From Paenibacillus sp. FSL H7-0326 (GTDB lineage Bacteria > Bacillota > Bacilli > Paenibacillales > Paenibacillaceae): a stretch of DNA of 64,000 nt. The notes beneath the pieces are model-generated. The model did not search any database, had not been told where the DNA came from, and was given only the letters and a program-made list of their open reading frames with translations. Below are positions 1 through 9,228 of the stretch, in pieces. The translations under genes were made by a program, and so were the position numbers. The stretch covers positions 1,550,001 to 1,614,000 of the forward strand of contig NZ_MPVN01000001.1 of assembly GCF_001955535.1 (NCBI RefSeq). The letters run 5' to 3'. Numbering within the stretch: the stretch's first letter is position 1; each line of letters opens with the position of its first letter.

Positions 1-685
1 GAATGATGCCGAAGATCGCTGCTTTCCATACATCAGAACGCTTCTTCGAGAACTGTGAATAATCCCCTGCAATTACCGCCCCGAGGGCGAAGGAGCCAAT
101 CGTTACAGCCAGTCCATCCATAAAGCCCATATTTTGCTCAGGTCTGTAATCGGCAATCAGCTGCATTGTATCCCCATTCAGTGCTTCAATGAGGCCATAT
201 ACGCACAGCACGACCAGCAGAGGAACAGCAATATAGCTTAGTACACGCAGCACCTTAATTCCATACATCGCGGATACGACCATCACGAGGCCGCTGATCA
301 AGGAGGCGACAGGAACCGGCATATTCACATCAAATTCCGTCAGCAGATTGGCTAGCGCCGCCCCACACACATTAGCCTGAATACCAAACCAGCCGAGACA
401 GGCAATGGTGAGAAGAATGGAGAGAACGGTCCGTGACCCTTTTTTGCCAAATACCTGGCTTGCCACCTGAACCGTTGATTTACCTAAATCCGTGCTCTGA
501 ATGCCCTGCAGAATCATAATGGCGACAATAATTGAATATCCCACCAGAGTAACCAGTAAAGTCTTTGACATGCTCATCCCTGTAATCAGGGTGTTGCCGA
601 CGAGAAGTCCCGGAATGCTGATCATGGCACCCGCCCACACGATGCCAAGCGTGAACCAGGACTGATTTGCTTTTTCGTTCTTCAT
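1..685 (-). CDS. NCS1-family nucleobase (cytosine/purine) permease, C-terminus cut off by window edge
   Basis: The reading frame starts at ATG 685 after a GGAGGGGGAAGCG ribosome site and runs off the left edge with 228 codons visible. The product is very hydrophobic with repeated membrane helices. Its N-terminal WFTLGIVWAGAMIS stretch and a later GDYSQFSKKRSDVW segment resemble CodB-like members of the nucleobase:cation symporter-1 family. The inferred role is uptake of cytosine, a purine or a related compound across the cytoplasmic membrane. It lies directly downstream of a PucR-type regulator on the same strand, which fits nitrogen or purine control. The exact substrate cannot be read from sequence. 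Confidence 0.85.
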   Translation of the reverse strand, partial: MKNEKANQSWFTLGIVWAGAMISIPGLLVGNTLITGMSMSKTLLVTLVGYSIIVAIMILQGIQSTDLGKSTVQVASQVFGKKGSRTVLSILLTIACLGWFGIQANVCGAALANLLTEFDVNMPVPVASLISGLVMVVSAMYGIKVLRVLSYIAVPLLVVLCVYGLIEALNGDTMQLIADYRPEQNMGFMDGLAVTIGSFALGAVIAGDYSQFSKKRSDVWKAAIFGII

Positions 686-765
686 CGCTTCCCCCTCCGT
701 TCTTTGTTTCAAATTGATTTTTCTCATTGTAAAAGAAGAAGGGGTGCGCCGTCTTTTTCAGAAAT

Positions 766-812
766 AAAAAGAAAAATCCGAATTTTTGTCTAATTCGACA
801 AAAACCCGGATT
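766..812 (-). terminator. Rho-independent terminator after the PucR gene
   Basis: AATCCG..TTTTTGTC (775-790) pairs with GACAAAAA..CGGATT (797-812). The minus-strand transcript then continues into a T-rich run (TTTTTCTTTTT). It would end the regulator transcript before the permease gene. Confidence 0.6.
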
Positions 813-826
813 CATTGGATTGAAGT

Positions 827-2413
827 TCAGCTGTTGATTAACCGATAAATCATGCACGCAAGATACACATCATAAAATTCAGAGTTCATCGTAATGTCGT
901 AACCGATGTGCTCACTGATCTTCTTGATTCGATACTTCACCGTATTTTTATGCACATAGAGCAGCTTGGCACAGTCATCAAGATTCCCCTTCGCATCCAG
1001 CAGATAAGTCGTCAGTGTCCTGATTGATTCGGAATCCTCCAGTACAGGAGCAATGACGGACAGCCACTCCTCGATTACCTCTTCTCCCTGCACGCTGAGG
1101 TCAATCGCCCGCTTCATCGAGCGGATCTCCGCAGCCGTATACAGCTTGCGATGATTGTAGATCAGGTGTACCTTCTTGCCGACCTGATTCACGAGCTGAT
1201 ACATCCGGCGCACATCGGTCGTGTTCTTCATTCTCGGTGCGTAGATGATCTTGGAGATCGAAGAGGAATAACGTGCTGCCTCCATATATTCCGCTGCAAT
1301 TTCGTATTCATTGTATTTATATGAGCAATTTCCAAGGAGAACGACAATACCATGCTCCATCGTCTGGATCACAGCCGTCTTATAATATTGGGCGAGATAT
1401 TCCTCAAGCTCCTCGCGGATCTTTTTTTCCTCCGATAAATCCTGTACCGATACGAGCCACATCATTTGAATAGCAGACACATCAATATGCAGCTGATGCG
1501 CCAGTCTGCGCATCTTCTCGCTCTCATCATTAATGATCGCTTTGACGAGCGCGTATTCGCTGACCTCGTTATGCTTGTCCCCCCACAGATTGATCGCCAC
1601 CTGCACGACCTCACCAATTTTGTCTGTCGTCTTGGGCGGTAATTTGGCATTTTCCTTGATCACAAAAAGAAACAGTGTCTCTCCGTTCTTCTGATGAACA
1701 CTTCGATGCTCAATATAGCCGGCAGATTCCACTTCTTCTGCCTTCATTCTGCCATGGGTCAGCTGAGGTGCGTATTCCCGAATCATTCGCGAGACGTCAA
1801 GGGTTGAGTTACGGGGCCACATGACCCGGTTGATCATATCCAAACTACTGCTCGTCAGTACCAGGTTGGCCTTCAGCCGGTCAGATAACAGCTTGAGCGT
1901 CATTTCCACACTGCGGGAATGCTCTGGCAGCAGCGATACCTTCTCTAGCGACTCATTCACAAAATTATCGTTGATCGTCTGCTGGCTTAGTACAACCGCT
2001 TCCATCACTTCATAGATGACTTCGTTATACCGCAATGTATAATCGTTCTCCGGCATACAGATAATCATGAAATTTCGGGATTCCGCGAACTCCAGCAGCT
2101 CATCTGATATCTCCGGCATAACAATGCCCACATAATATAGAATCAGGCCGACCTCTCCAAGGTCATGCAGATACTGAATCGTTTCACACTGTTTTTCAAT
2201 ACTGTCTTTAATTGAAAATAAGGAGCTAATTACGAGCTCCTCTGCATACCATTCCTTCTGAACGGAATTTACGATCTGTGAGGAGAAGTCGGCATTCGAC
2301 ACCTCCAGTACAGACAAGGAGGAAACGGTCCGTTCCACATTACTGTGTCCGGTCAGCACCTTCGCCCCTCGGAAGGAGGGCAATTGCAATATTTCTTTAA
2401 CGGTTACCCCCAT
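827..2413 (-). CDS. PucR-family transcriptional regulator
   Basis: A cytoplasmic DNA-binding regulator of about 528 residues. The N-terminal 120 residues (VKEILQLPSFRGAKVLTG...) match the PucR regulatory domain. A middle segment looks like the degenerate GGDEF-like domain of the family. The C-terminus (LDDCAKLLYVHKNTVKYRIKKI) is the PucR helix-turn-helix. Known members control purine, amino-acid or GABA catabolism. A GTG further upstream (2425) is also open, but ATG 2413 is preceded by GGTGAGG and puts the conserved VKEIL motif close to the N-terminus, so I prefer it. The NCS1 permease gene downstream is its likely target. Family assignment is firm; the ligand is unknown. Confidence 0.88.
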   Translation of the reverse strand: MGVTVKEILQLPSFRGAKVLTGHSNVERTVSSLSVLEVSNADFSSQIVNSVQKEWYAEELVISSLFSIKDSIEKQCETIQYLHDLGEVGLILYYVGIVMPEISDELLEFAESRNFMIICMPENDYTLRYNEVIYEVMEAVVLSQQTINDNFVNESLEKVSLLPEHSRSVEMTLKLLSDRLKANLVLTSSSLDMINRVMWPRNSTLDVSRMIREYAPQLTHGRMKAEEVESAGYIEHRSVHQKNGETLFLFVIKENAKLPPKTTDKIGEVVQVAINLWGDKHNEVSEYALVKAIINDESEKMRRLAHQLHIDVSAIQMMWLVSVQDLSEEKKIREELEEYLAQYYKTAVIQTMEHGIVVLLGNCSYKYNEYEIAAEYMEAARYSSSISKIIYAPRMKNTTDVRRMYQLVNQVGKKVHLIYNHRKLYTAAEIRSMKRAIDLSVQGEEVIEEWLSVIAPVLEDSESIRTLTTYLLDAKGNLDDCAKLLYVHKNTVKYRIKKISEHIGYDITMNSEFYDVYLACMIYRLINS

Positions 2414-2602
2414 TAGCCTCACCACACTTATGCATTTGCTTGATCTGAATTAATTCGATGATAACATGATTACGATAAGAGTGACCACAAGCCCACAGAA
2501 ATCCAGCACCACCCTCTCTCTCCAATTCATTTTTAACATAAAACATAATAAATATATCTTTGCTTGGTTGGTTATAGATATTACTGAGAGCTATTCAACA
2601 GC

Positions 2603-2639
2603 AAAAAAACCACTCCTTATACGATCATAAGAAGTGGTT
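2603..2639 (-). terminator. Terminator after the MFS gene
   Basis: AACCACT..CTTAT (from 2608) and ATAAG..AGTGGTT (to 2639) form a stem. On the minus strand it is followed by seven T (2603-2609), so it ends the GH43-MFS transcript. Confidence 0.8.
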
Positions 2640-2656
2640 ATAGGTTCATTTATATT

Positions 2657-3895
2657 TTATCTAGACACAGATTTAATAGAGAGAATCAAGATTCCTCCCA
2701 AAATGGAGAATACAAATGACATGATAAAAATGGATGAGAACCCTACGGATGAGATCAACACCGCAGCAATGACTGGAGCAATCGCTTGAGTTACCGTATT
2801 CCCCAGATTATAAAATCCTAAGAAAAATCCAACCCGGTTCTTGTCCGGAATGACTTCTAGATTCAATAGGTTATCCAGCGAGTTCCAGATGCCCATTCCC
2901 AGGCCAGCCATAAAGGCATAGATAATGATACCGGTCTCATTTTGTAAGAAGAAAATGCTTAATGCACCGATCCCTAACAAGATAGTAGATAAGCCTACAG
3001 GCAATTTCAATATTTTGAACTTATCTGCTACGGGTCCGGCTATAAATCCCATCGCAATCCCGAAGATCAGCATGATCGTGTTAATTAATTGAACAGACTG
3101 TTGTGTAGCTATTGTGTCCTTATGCAGGAAATCTGACATGATATATAACAGGTAACCTGTAATCGCGAAGTTTCCAATCCCCTGAAACAGCTTACCGGTT
3201 AGAGCCAAGTAATAATCACGACCTACGGACCAGGATGGAAAAATAGTTTTGAGCTCTTTTATAGAAAACTTCACCTTTTTTGTTGATTCTGATGAATCCA
3301 CTTTCTCCCCCAGATTGGATGGTTCTCGGACGATCCATGCAGCAATCAAAGTACCGACAAAAGTTATGATACCAAATATAATAAAGCCTAAACGAAACTG
3401 TCCTAAGAAGAGAGCTCCTATAATGGAAAAACCGTTGTTGCCAAGCGCCATCCCCAATCCGCCATAAGCAGATGAGGCCGTTCCTCTGCCACTTTCAGGA
3501 GCCAAATCCAGCCAAGCAATCATCGGTGCAACAATGAAGTTCAGTGCAATCTGTCCCAGCATCCAGCTTAGCAGCAAGAAGGGAATCGTCGTACTCATTG
3601 AGGCAAGAATCATGGCCAGCATAAATACAAAGGCACCGGAGACAACCCATGGTGTGCGTTTACCAAAACGAGATCTAGTCCGATCCGAGAGATATCCGGC
3701 AACCATATTAGACAGAGCCGCGGTGACCATTCCTAAGGACGAAAATAAAGCGACTAATTCAATTTTGTTACCGGCGTCCAAATGCTGAATCATAGCTGGG
3801 AGGAACAAGCTCGAAGCTACAATATAGGGGCCAAGCCAGGAAGCCGGCCCAATAATTAATCCGGGTATTAGTCGTTTCAATGATATGGTATTCAT
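2657..3895 (-). CDS. MFS sugar transporter (GPH/SLC45-like)
   Basis: 412 residues with about twelve hydrophobic helices and a cytosolic loop near residues 200-215. The loop GYLSDRTRSRFGKRTPWV near residue 70 is the MFS signature found in GPH/SLC45-like sugar porters. ATG 3895 follows GAGAGGAAGC. The gene starts 22 bp after the GH43 xylosidase and ends at a terminator, so the two probably form one operon. Context suggests import of xylosides, xylo-oligosaccharides or arabinosides that the intracellular GH43 then hydrolyses. Substrate is inferred from context only. Confidence 0.85.
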   Translation of the reverse strand: MNTISLKRLIPGLIIGPASWLGPYIVASSLFLPAMIQHLDAGNKIELVALFSSLGMVTAALSNMVAGYLSDRTRSRFGKRTPWVVSGAFVFMLAMILASMSTTIPFLLLSWMLGQIALNFIVAPMIAWLDLAPESGRGTASSAYGGLGMALGNNGFSIIGALFLGQFRLGFIIFGIITFVGTLIAAWIVREPSNLGEKVDSSESTKKVKFSIKELKTIFPSWSVGRDYYLALTGKLFQGIGNFAITGYLLYIMSDFLHKDTIATQQSVQLINTIMLIFGIAMGFIAGPVADKFKILKLPVGLSTILLGIGALSIFFLQNETGIIIYAFMAGLGMGIWNSLDNLLNLEVIPDKNRVGFFLGFYNLGNTVTQAIAPVIAAVLISSVGFSSIFIMSFVFSILGGILILSIKSVSR

Positions 3896-3917
3896 GATCG
3901 AGCTTCCTCTCTAATGG

Positions 3918-5576
3918 CTAGTCATTTTTCACTGAGTAGTAATCAAAATCTGCAAAGGAGTCATGCTGATGGGAATCGACTGTGCCAATAAAATTAAACA
4001 AGCCTGTAAATCCGCCGATCTCACCCGGTTCCCCGTTGACACCTTCATCAGACAAATAAGCAGCATCTAACCCATCCGCCAACACTTTCCAATCCATATC
4101 ATCACTGAGTCGATAATAGAAATCTACTATACCTGAACGGTAAACAGCCTTCAGCTCAACAACACCTTCAGGTACCGAAATATGGTGATGTACAAACTCG
4201 ATGCGTTTTCCTAATTTCGCTTGCAGTAACTGCAGAACAGTGCAATTGGATGCTTCAGAATAGGTCAAATGGGCATAAATCCAATTGTTGGAGTCATAGT
4301 AAAGCCCCATACCCGCTGTTTCGGAGTAATGATCGGGATGAAATTCAAGCTTGGTTTGAAATTTATAATGAAATGATGTTGCTCGAGTGGCCATAATCGC
4401 CGGATTTACTTGGGAGAAGAAAGAGTTCTCGCCATGGATCCGTAAATGACCTGCCCGCTCCGTGGTATTGACCCAAGCAGCCCCTTGATCGCGATAAGGC
4501 GTCATAAAGTGGATGTCATAGGTGTTGTCGTCAAAATGATCAAATACATCGTGCGTTATTTTAGTCGATAACGGAACACCCTGCATGCCTTGAACTTCCA
4601 TCTTGGCTACATTCGTTCCATCCTCCATTTCCAGCCAGCCGTCCTCTGTCCACTTCATTTTTTGAATGGACGTTTCACGTCCTAATGGATTTAAAAGTGT
4701 TCCTTCGAGTGGACGCGACATGAGATGCGCAATATACCATTCCCCTGTTTGGGTTTGAACCAACGAGCCGTGACCCGCTTTTTGCATGATCGATTGGTGA
4801 TTATACATTTCAAAATGTCCCGCATCCGGATCACCTAATGAGAACAGATGACGTGGTGAAGACGTAATAATCGGTTCAGCAGATGGATGCGGCTCATAAG
4901 GGCCAAATATGCTCTTCGATCGCCCAATCTCTACCCCATGTGCATAGCCGGTTCCACCCGCAGCCTGGATCAGATAATAATATCCGTTGTGCTTATATAC
5001 TTGCGGGGCTTCTACACAGCCGCGACTGGTAAACCCTTGCGTTACCCGATGCCATTTACCGATTATTCCCCCTTGCTTCAGATCAGCCTCGGCGATGACA
5101 ATATGTCCGGGTGCTTGATACCCTTGGCGTGTTTCCCATTCGAGTGTAGAGATATAATGTCTTCCATCCTCATCATGAAAAATAGCAGGGTCAAAGCCGA
5201 TAGAAGTCAAATAAATTGGATCAGACCAAGGTCCATTTATATCTTCAGCCCACACGGCATAGGAGTCTGAGTTGAACTCACGACCTGCCATATTGAGCAT
5301 GTGGGAAAAGGCCAGCCAATATTTGTTCGTAGAAGAATCATAGGATAAATGCGGCGCCCAGATTCCAGCCGGTGTATTGGTACCGCGCAAATTGATCTCA
5401 CCGTTCTTTAATACATGGCTAATGAGCTGCCAATGGGCTAAATCCGTCGATTTAAAAATTTGGATACCCGGGTTCCAATGAAATGTGGATGTGGCGATAT
5501 AATAAACCTCACCTACCCGAATAATAGATGGGTCTGGTGCCATGCCAGGAATAATAGGATTTTGAATGACTGTCAT
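3918..5576 (-). CDS. Glycoside hydrolase family 43 beta-xylosidase / arabinofuranosidase
   Basis: 552 residues without a signal peptide, so probably cytoplasmic. The five-bladed GH43 catalytic domain occupies about residues 1-320. The expected triad is visible: general base D15 in APDPS, pKa-modulating D129 in GFDPAIF, and general acid E189 in GCVEAPQ. A C-terminal beta-sandwich (about 340-550, with TGMGLYYDSNNWIYAHL) matches the GH43 C2 domain of beta-xylosidases. ATG 5576 has GAGAGGAAG upstream. It is co-directional with the MFS gene and divergent from an AraC regulator, consistent with degradation of imported xylo- or arabino-oligosaccharides. Xylosidase is the likeliest activity, but arabinofuranosidase cannot be excluded. 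Confidence 0.9.
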   Translation of the reverse strand: MTVIQNPIIPGMAPDPSIIRVGEVYYIATSTFHWNPGIQIFKSTDLAHWQLISHVLKNGEINLRGTNTPAGIWAPHLSYDSSTNKYWLAFSHMLNMAGREFNSDSYAVWAEDINGPWSDPIYLTSIGFDPAIFHDEDGRHYISTLEWETRQGYQAPGHIVIAEADLKQGGIIGKWHRVTQGFTSRGCVEAPQVYKHNGYYYLIQAAGGTGYAHGVEIGRSKSIFGPYEPHPSAEPIITSSPRHLFSLGDPDAGHFEMYNHQSIMQKAGHGSLVQTQTGEWYIAHLMSRPLEGTLLNPLGRETSIQKMKWTEDGWLEMEDGTNVAKMEVQGMQGVPLSTKITHDVFDHFDDNTYDIHFMTPYRDQGAAWVNTTERAGHLRIHGENSFFSQVNPAIMATRATSFHYKFQTKLEFHPDHYSETAGMGLYYDSNNWIYAHLTYSEASNCTVLQLLQAKLGKRIEFVHHHISVPEGVVELKAVYRSGIVDFYYRLSDDMDWKVLADGLDAAYLSDEGVNGEPGEIGGFTGLFNFIGTVDSHQHDSFADFDYYSVKND

Positions 5577-5765
5577 TTTACTACTTCCTCTCTCTCTAAT
5601 GCTATGTTGGGAACGCTGCTCAATACGATAAGCACATCCCCGATCATGACCTCCTTATTTACCCTTTTTTTCTTGCTGACTCAAACTTCCCAATGACTTC
5701 ATGATTCCGCTTTCTATTTTGACTATGATAAAATAATCAAAGGACATAAGTGTTTAAGCTGATTT

Positions 5766-5780
5766 AAGAAAGCGTTTGCT
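5766..5780. promoter_or_regulatory. Candidate cre (CcpA) site
   Basis: AAGAAAGCGTTTGCT matches the cre consensus WTGNAANCGNWNNCW at all fixed positions but one. It lies in the divergent GH43 / AraC intergenic region, where carbon catabolite repression of a pentosan locus is expected. Confidence 0.5.
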
Positions 5781-5832
5781 GCTGCATAGCTATATTATAA
5801 TAATAATTATTCGATCATTACGTTAGTACAAC

Positions 5833-5851
5833 TAGGGTTAAATTTACCCTA
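5833..5851. promoter_or_regulatory. Inverted repeat, candidate operator of the AraC regulator
   Basis: TAGGGT and ACCCTA are separated by seven A/T bases just upstream of the AraC ribosome site. The near-palindrome sits between the divergent genes and could be the regulator's own operator. AraC proteins more often bind direct repeats, so this is tentative. Confidence 0.35.
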
Positions 5852-5870
5852 ATCAAAGGTGGCCTGATGA

Positions 5871-6761
5871 ATGGAATATGACAACAGCTTCATGGGTTAT
5901 AAGACACAAATTTTTCCACGTATTGACTGGAACATACGTTTATTCGGTGCACACAAACAAACTGTTTATTCCAATTGGTCCATGACCAAGGAATATCACC
6001 ATGCTTTTGAAATCTTGATCGTCTTAGATGGGGAACAGGAAACCTGGATTGGAAATAAACAATATATGATCAAGAAAGAGGATATCCTTCTGATTCCTCC
6101 GGGTTTTGAGCATACCAACAAGTGTGTCACTGCTGATTCTATGACCTATTTTTGCGCTCATTTTGATATTGACGAACCAGCTTTACGGATGAAAATCATG
6201 AAAAATAGTGATTGGATCTATCAGCCTGCTAATCCCAATCACGGTAGGTTAAGAGCTTGTCTTCAGAGATGGCTGAATATCCTGGATGATCCAGATATCA
6301 CAGGCTCCAAAGCCAAATTACGAGCACAAGTGGTACTCTTTGAGCTATTAGAGGTTCTCATCGATATCGAGCCGCTGGATACGGAGATCCGAAGTCATCA
6401 GTCGATGACAACCGCAAAATATGCAAAGGAAATTGCAGAAGCCATCAAGTGGAGCTTTAAACAAAAATGTATACAGATGGACGAAGATACCTCCATCCAT
6501 ATACAACCGATTATCGCTTCTCTCGGGATCAGCCCTAATTACGGCTTGGAGGTTTTTCAGAAGATTTATCGTATGTCTCCTCGTGAATATCTATCGAGTC
6601 TAAAATTGCAAGAGGCAAAGATGTTACTGCAGCAGCCGGAAATATCCATTAATGAGATCGCAAATCGTTTAGGCTACAAAAACCTCGCTCACTTCAGCAG
6701 GCAATTTAAAAGATGGACGGGATCAAACCCTACCGAATATCGTAAAAAAGCCCGTCGTTAA
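5871..6761 (+). CDS. AraC-family transcriptional regulator
   Basis: 296 residues. The N-terminal half (about 20-150) is a cupin-like sugar-sensing domain containing HHAFEILIVLDGEQETWIG. The C-terminal 100 residues hold two helix-turn-helix motifs, ending in the family signature with EIANRLGYKNLAHFSRQFKRW. ATG 5871 is preceded by AAAGGTGG at 8 bp spacing; an overlapping ATG at 5867 is out of frame and closes at once. It is transcribed divergently from the GH43-MFS operon and is its likely activator, responding to a pentose or xylo-oligosaccharide. Confidence 0.9.
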   Translation: MEYDNSFMGYKTQIFPRIDWNIRLFGAHKQTVYSNWSMTKEYHHAFEILIVLDGEQETWIGNKQYMIKKEDILLIPPGFEHTNKCVTADSMTYFCAHFDIDEPALRMKIMKNSDWIYQPANPNHGRLRACLQRWLNILDDPDITGSKAKLRAQVVLFELLEVLIDIEPLDTEIRSHQSMTTAKYAKEIAEAIKWSFKQKCIQMDEDTSIHIQPIIASLGISPNYGLEVFQKIYRMSPREYLSSLKLQEAKMLLQQPEISINEIANRLGYKNLAHFSRQFKRWTGSNPTEYRKKARR

Positions 6762-6793
6762 TAAAGGAAAATTCAGCATAAATTGTTCAACGC

Positions 6794-6817
6794 AAAAAAG
6801 GCCGCCTATTTGGCGGC
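6794..6817 (-). terminator. Terminator (mainly for the leftward 2H gene, possibly bidirectional)
   Basis: GCCGCC (6801-6806) pairs with GGCGGC (6812-6817). On the minus strand the stem is followed by CTTTTTTG. The plus-strand side has only a weak T-rich tail. Confidence 0.75.
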
Positions 6818-6923
6818 TATTTGTTATGGAATGGATTTAACTAAATTAACTTCCAGAGCGCAGATAGGTATAACGTGTACTATCAATTACTCCTCTCAGC
6901 TACATATCTTATTGTCTCGCAAA

Positions 6924-7694
6924 CTATTTTTTATAAAAGGTGGCCATGCTGCTAAATCCATAGAGACTGTTACCTGAGAAAGTTACGATCTGTCCCTCCG
7001 TGTTTGATAAAAATCGTTCATTCCAATTACTAATCAGGGAGGTAGACATCTCAGCTAGCTCCTTATTTGCAAAATATCCTAGAGAGATGTGAGGTGTGTA
7101 GGAAGATCCACATGTTTCTAATCCAAAGCGTTCCTTATGTTTCTCAATGAGGCACTTCCTCTCCTCTTCAATCTTATGTAACGCGGCCCCGGAACGGGAA
7201 TTTGCAGGTTTCAGGCTTGCTACCAGGACCGAATTCCCCCATTTAATCAGCTTATCGAACTGAAAGTCAATCGGTTCCTCCATATGGATATGTAATGGCC
7301 GGTTATCAATACTACAGAAGTCCTTCTCTCCTCCCCGAATGGAATGAGGTAGACTATCGAGCAGATCCTCCGCATTAAACCGATGCGCTCGTGATACCTC
7401 CTGTACATTGCCATCATTAATTCCATCCCATAGAGTCACATGATATGAATGAGAAGGTAGAGGACAAAATAGATATGTATTCTTCATTTCTGATAATTGT
7501 ATAAGTGTTTGATTGAGACTTTTGTATAATCCTAATTGTTCAGCTTCGATATCACAGCTTAATAACTTCAAATCTTCATTCGCATCTAGCGGTAATAAGC
7601 GGTCGGATGGATTATCAAACAGAATGGAAAACCCTCTAAAATGGGACCACTCCGGTGTAAATCCAGCGATTTTAGGATTAGTAATGAGAAACAT
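6924..7694 (-). CDS. 2H phosphoesterase (LigT/CPDase-like) superfamily protein
   Basis: 256 residues. Two short His motifs, HVTL (about residue 85) and HISL (about 202), are spaced as in the 2H phosphoesterase fold, whose members cleave or ligate 2',3'-cyclic or 2'-5' phosphodiesters in RNA or nucleotides. GGAGG at 7701-7705 lies 6 bp before ATG 7694; an in-frame TTG at 7700 abuts the Shine-Dalgarno and is not the start. It is a single-gene unit on an AT-rich background. Superfamily is likely; substrate unknown. Confidence 0.65.
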   Translation of the reverse strand: MFLITNPKIAGFTPEWSHFRGFSILFDNPSDRLLPLDANEDLKLLSCDIEAEQLGLYKSLNQTLIQLSEMKNTYLFCPLPSHSYHVTLWDGINDGNVQEVSRAHRFNAEDLLDSLPHSIRGGEKDFCSIDNRPLHIHMEEPIDFQFDKLIKWGNSVLVASLKPANSRSGAALHKIEEERKCLIEKHKERFGLETCGSSYTPHISLGYFANKELAEMSTSLISNWNERFLSNTEGQIVTFSGNSLYGFSSMATFYKK

Positions 7695-7909
7695 ACACAA
7701 CCTCCATTTTAGTAATCTTTATTTAACGTTACTACTTCATATACAAGTTGCTGTAATACCATAGATTATTTCATAACCGTTTTCAAGAAAAATATTTACC
7801 TTAACCTTTTTATTTAATGCTTTAGTTAATCTATTAATATTTACATAAAACAAAAATAAAATATAGATTATCAATTCCATATTTAAAATTAATTGGAAGG
7901 GGAACGTTT

Positions 7910-9125
7910 ATGAAAAATGGGAGAGCATTTATGAAATGGTTATTGGTAATGGTATTGGTATTACAAACGTTGGGGATGTTTCAAGCGCCTAGTGCTGATG
8001 CTGCTGCTCTAAGTACAACGAGAGCTTCCGTCCATGACCCGTCTGTTGTGAAAGGAAATGGGAAATATTATATCTTTGGTACCCATATGGTTAATGCAGA
8101 ATCTTCTAACTTGGCATCATGGAGTAATATGACCACTAGTGTCAACAATAATTATGCAAGCGTTTTCTCAGTAGGTGCAGCTTGGGCTGCACAAGGCAGC
8201 AGCAATTATAATCTGGCTGGTAACTTATGGGCGCCGACTGTCTTCTATAATTAAAGACATGAAAAAATGGTGTATGTATATGAGTGTAAATGGTGAGAAC
8301 TGGTATTCTTCCATTGCACTCGCAACGGCAGATAATATAGCAGGACCTTATACTTATCAAGGAACTGTTGTTTACAGCGGGTTCGTGAATTCCACACAAG
8401 CAGCCAAGACAGATTATAGCAAGGTGACAGGAACGAACACGGTAGCATCCAGATATTTAACATCTGGGAAATGGAATCCATCTTATGCGCCAAATGCCAT
8501 AGACCCTAGTGTGCTTTATGATGCAAACGGAGATTTGTGGATGTCCTATGGTTCCTGGTTTGGCGGGCTCTTTATGATGAAATTAGATAAGAACACGGGT
8601 TTGAGGGATTATTCCTACACCTATTCAACCACTACAAACTCTTCCGATCAGTACTTTGGTAAGAGAATATCAGGTGGATATGGTGGTACCGGTGAAGGGT
8701 CTTACGTTGTTTATGATCAGGCTGCAGGCTATTACTATCTCTATGTATCTTACAATGGTCTTAATGCAACAGATAATTTTGCCGGGTATCATATGCGTCT
8801 ATTCCGATCCACAAGTATAACAGGTCCTTACACCGATGCAATGGGCAATTCGGCCATCGTGACGAGTGCAGGACAAGATCAATCGAACAAAGGTGGTGCG
8901 AATACAGATGGAGCAAATATTCTTCAATGGACTCATTGGGGCGGTGATATGCAAAAATTTGAAATTGTAAATGTAAACGGTGCCTATGCCATCAAGACCA
9001 AAGTCAGTGGTGGTACAAAAGCTTTAGATGTATATAACATAAGCTCAGCTGATGGTGCAGATGTTGTTCAATGGACTTACTGGGGTGGCGACGGACAATC
9101 ATGGTATTTGGAGCCTGCTAATTAG
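7910..9125 (+). pseudogene. Secreted GH43 arabinanase with ricin-type lectin domain, frameshifted and internally deleted
   Basis: ATG 7910 follows GGAAGGGGAACG and begins a good signal peptide (basic start, hydrophobic core, ADA-AA cleavage region). The GH43 blade starts with VHDPSVV and reads to LWAPTVFYN, then hits TAA at 8252-8254. Dropping one T at 8251/8252 restores KDMKKWCMYMSVNG and the remaining frame to 9125. The catalytic domain then jumps from SITGPYTDA, after which the last blades are missing, into two lectin-like repeats with QW(T)xWGGD motifs. A single-base frameshift plus a fusing deletion points to a dead gene, although the frameshift alone could be a sequencing error. Intact relatives cleave arabinan outside the cell. 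Confidence 0.8.
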
Positions 9126-9143
9126 AAGGTAATATCGAAGAGA

Positions 9144-9185
9144 CCTAACTTCTCTACAATTTATAGAGGAATTGGGCTTTGTTTT
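9144..9185 (+). terminator. Possible terminator after the GH43 pseudogene
   Basis: CCTAACTTCTCTA pairs imperfectly (with G-U pairs) with TAGAGGAATTGGG and is followed by CTTTGTTTTC. Confidence 0.45.
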
Positions 9186-9228
9186 CATTGCTAAGGTATA
9201 GTGGGAACATGATGCTAGTCAATTGATA

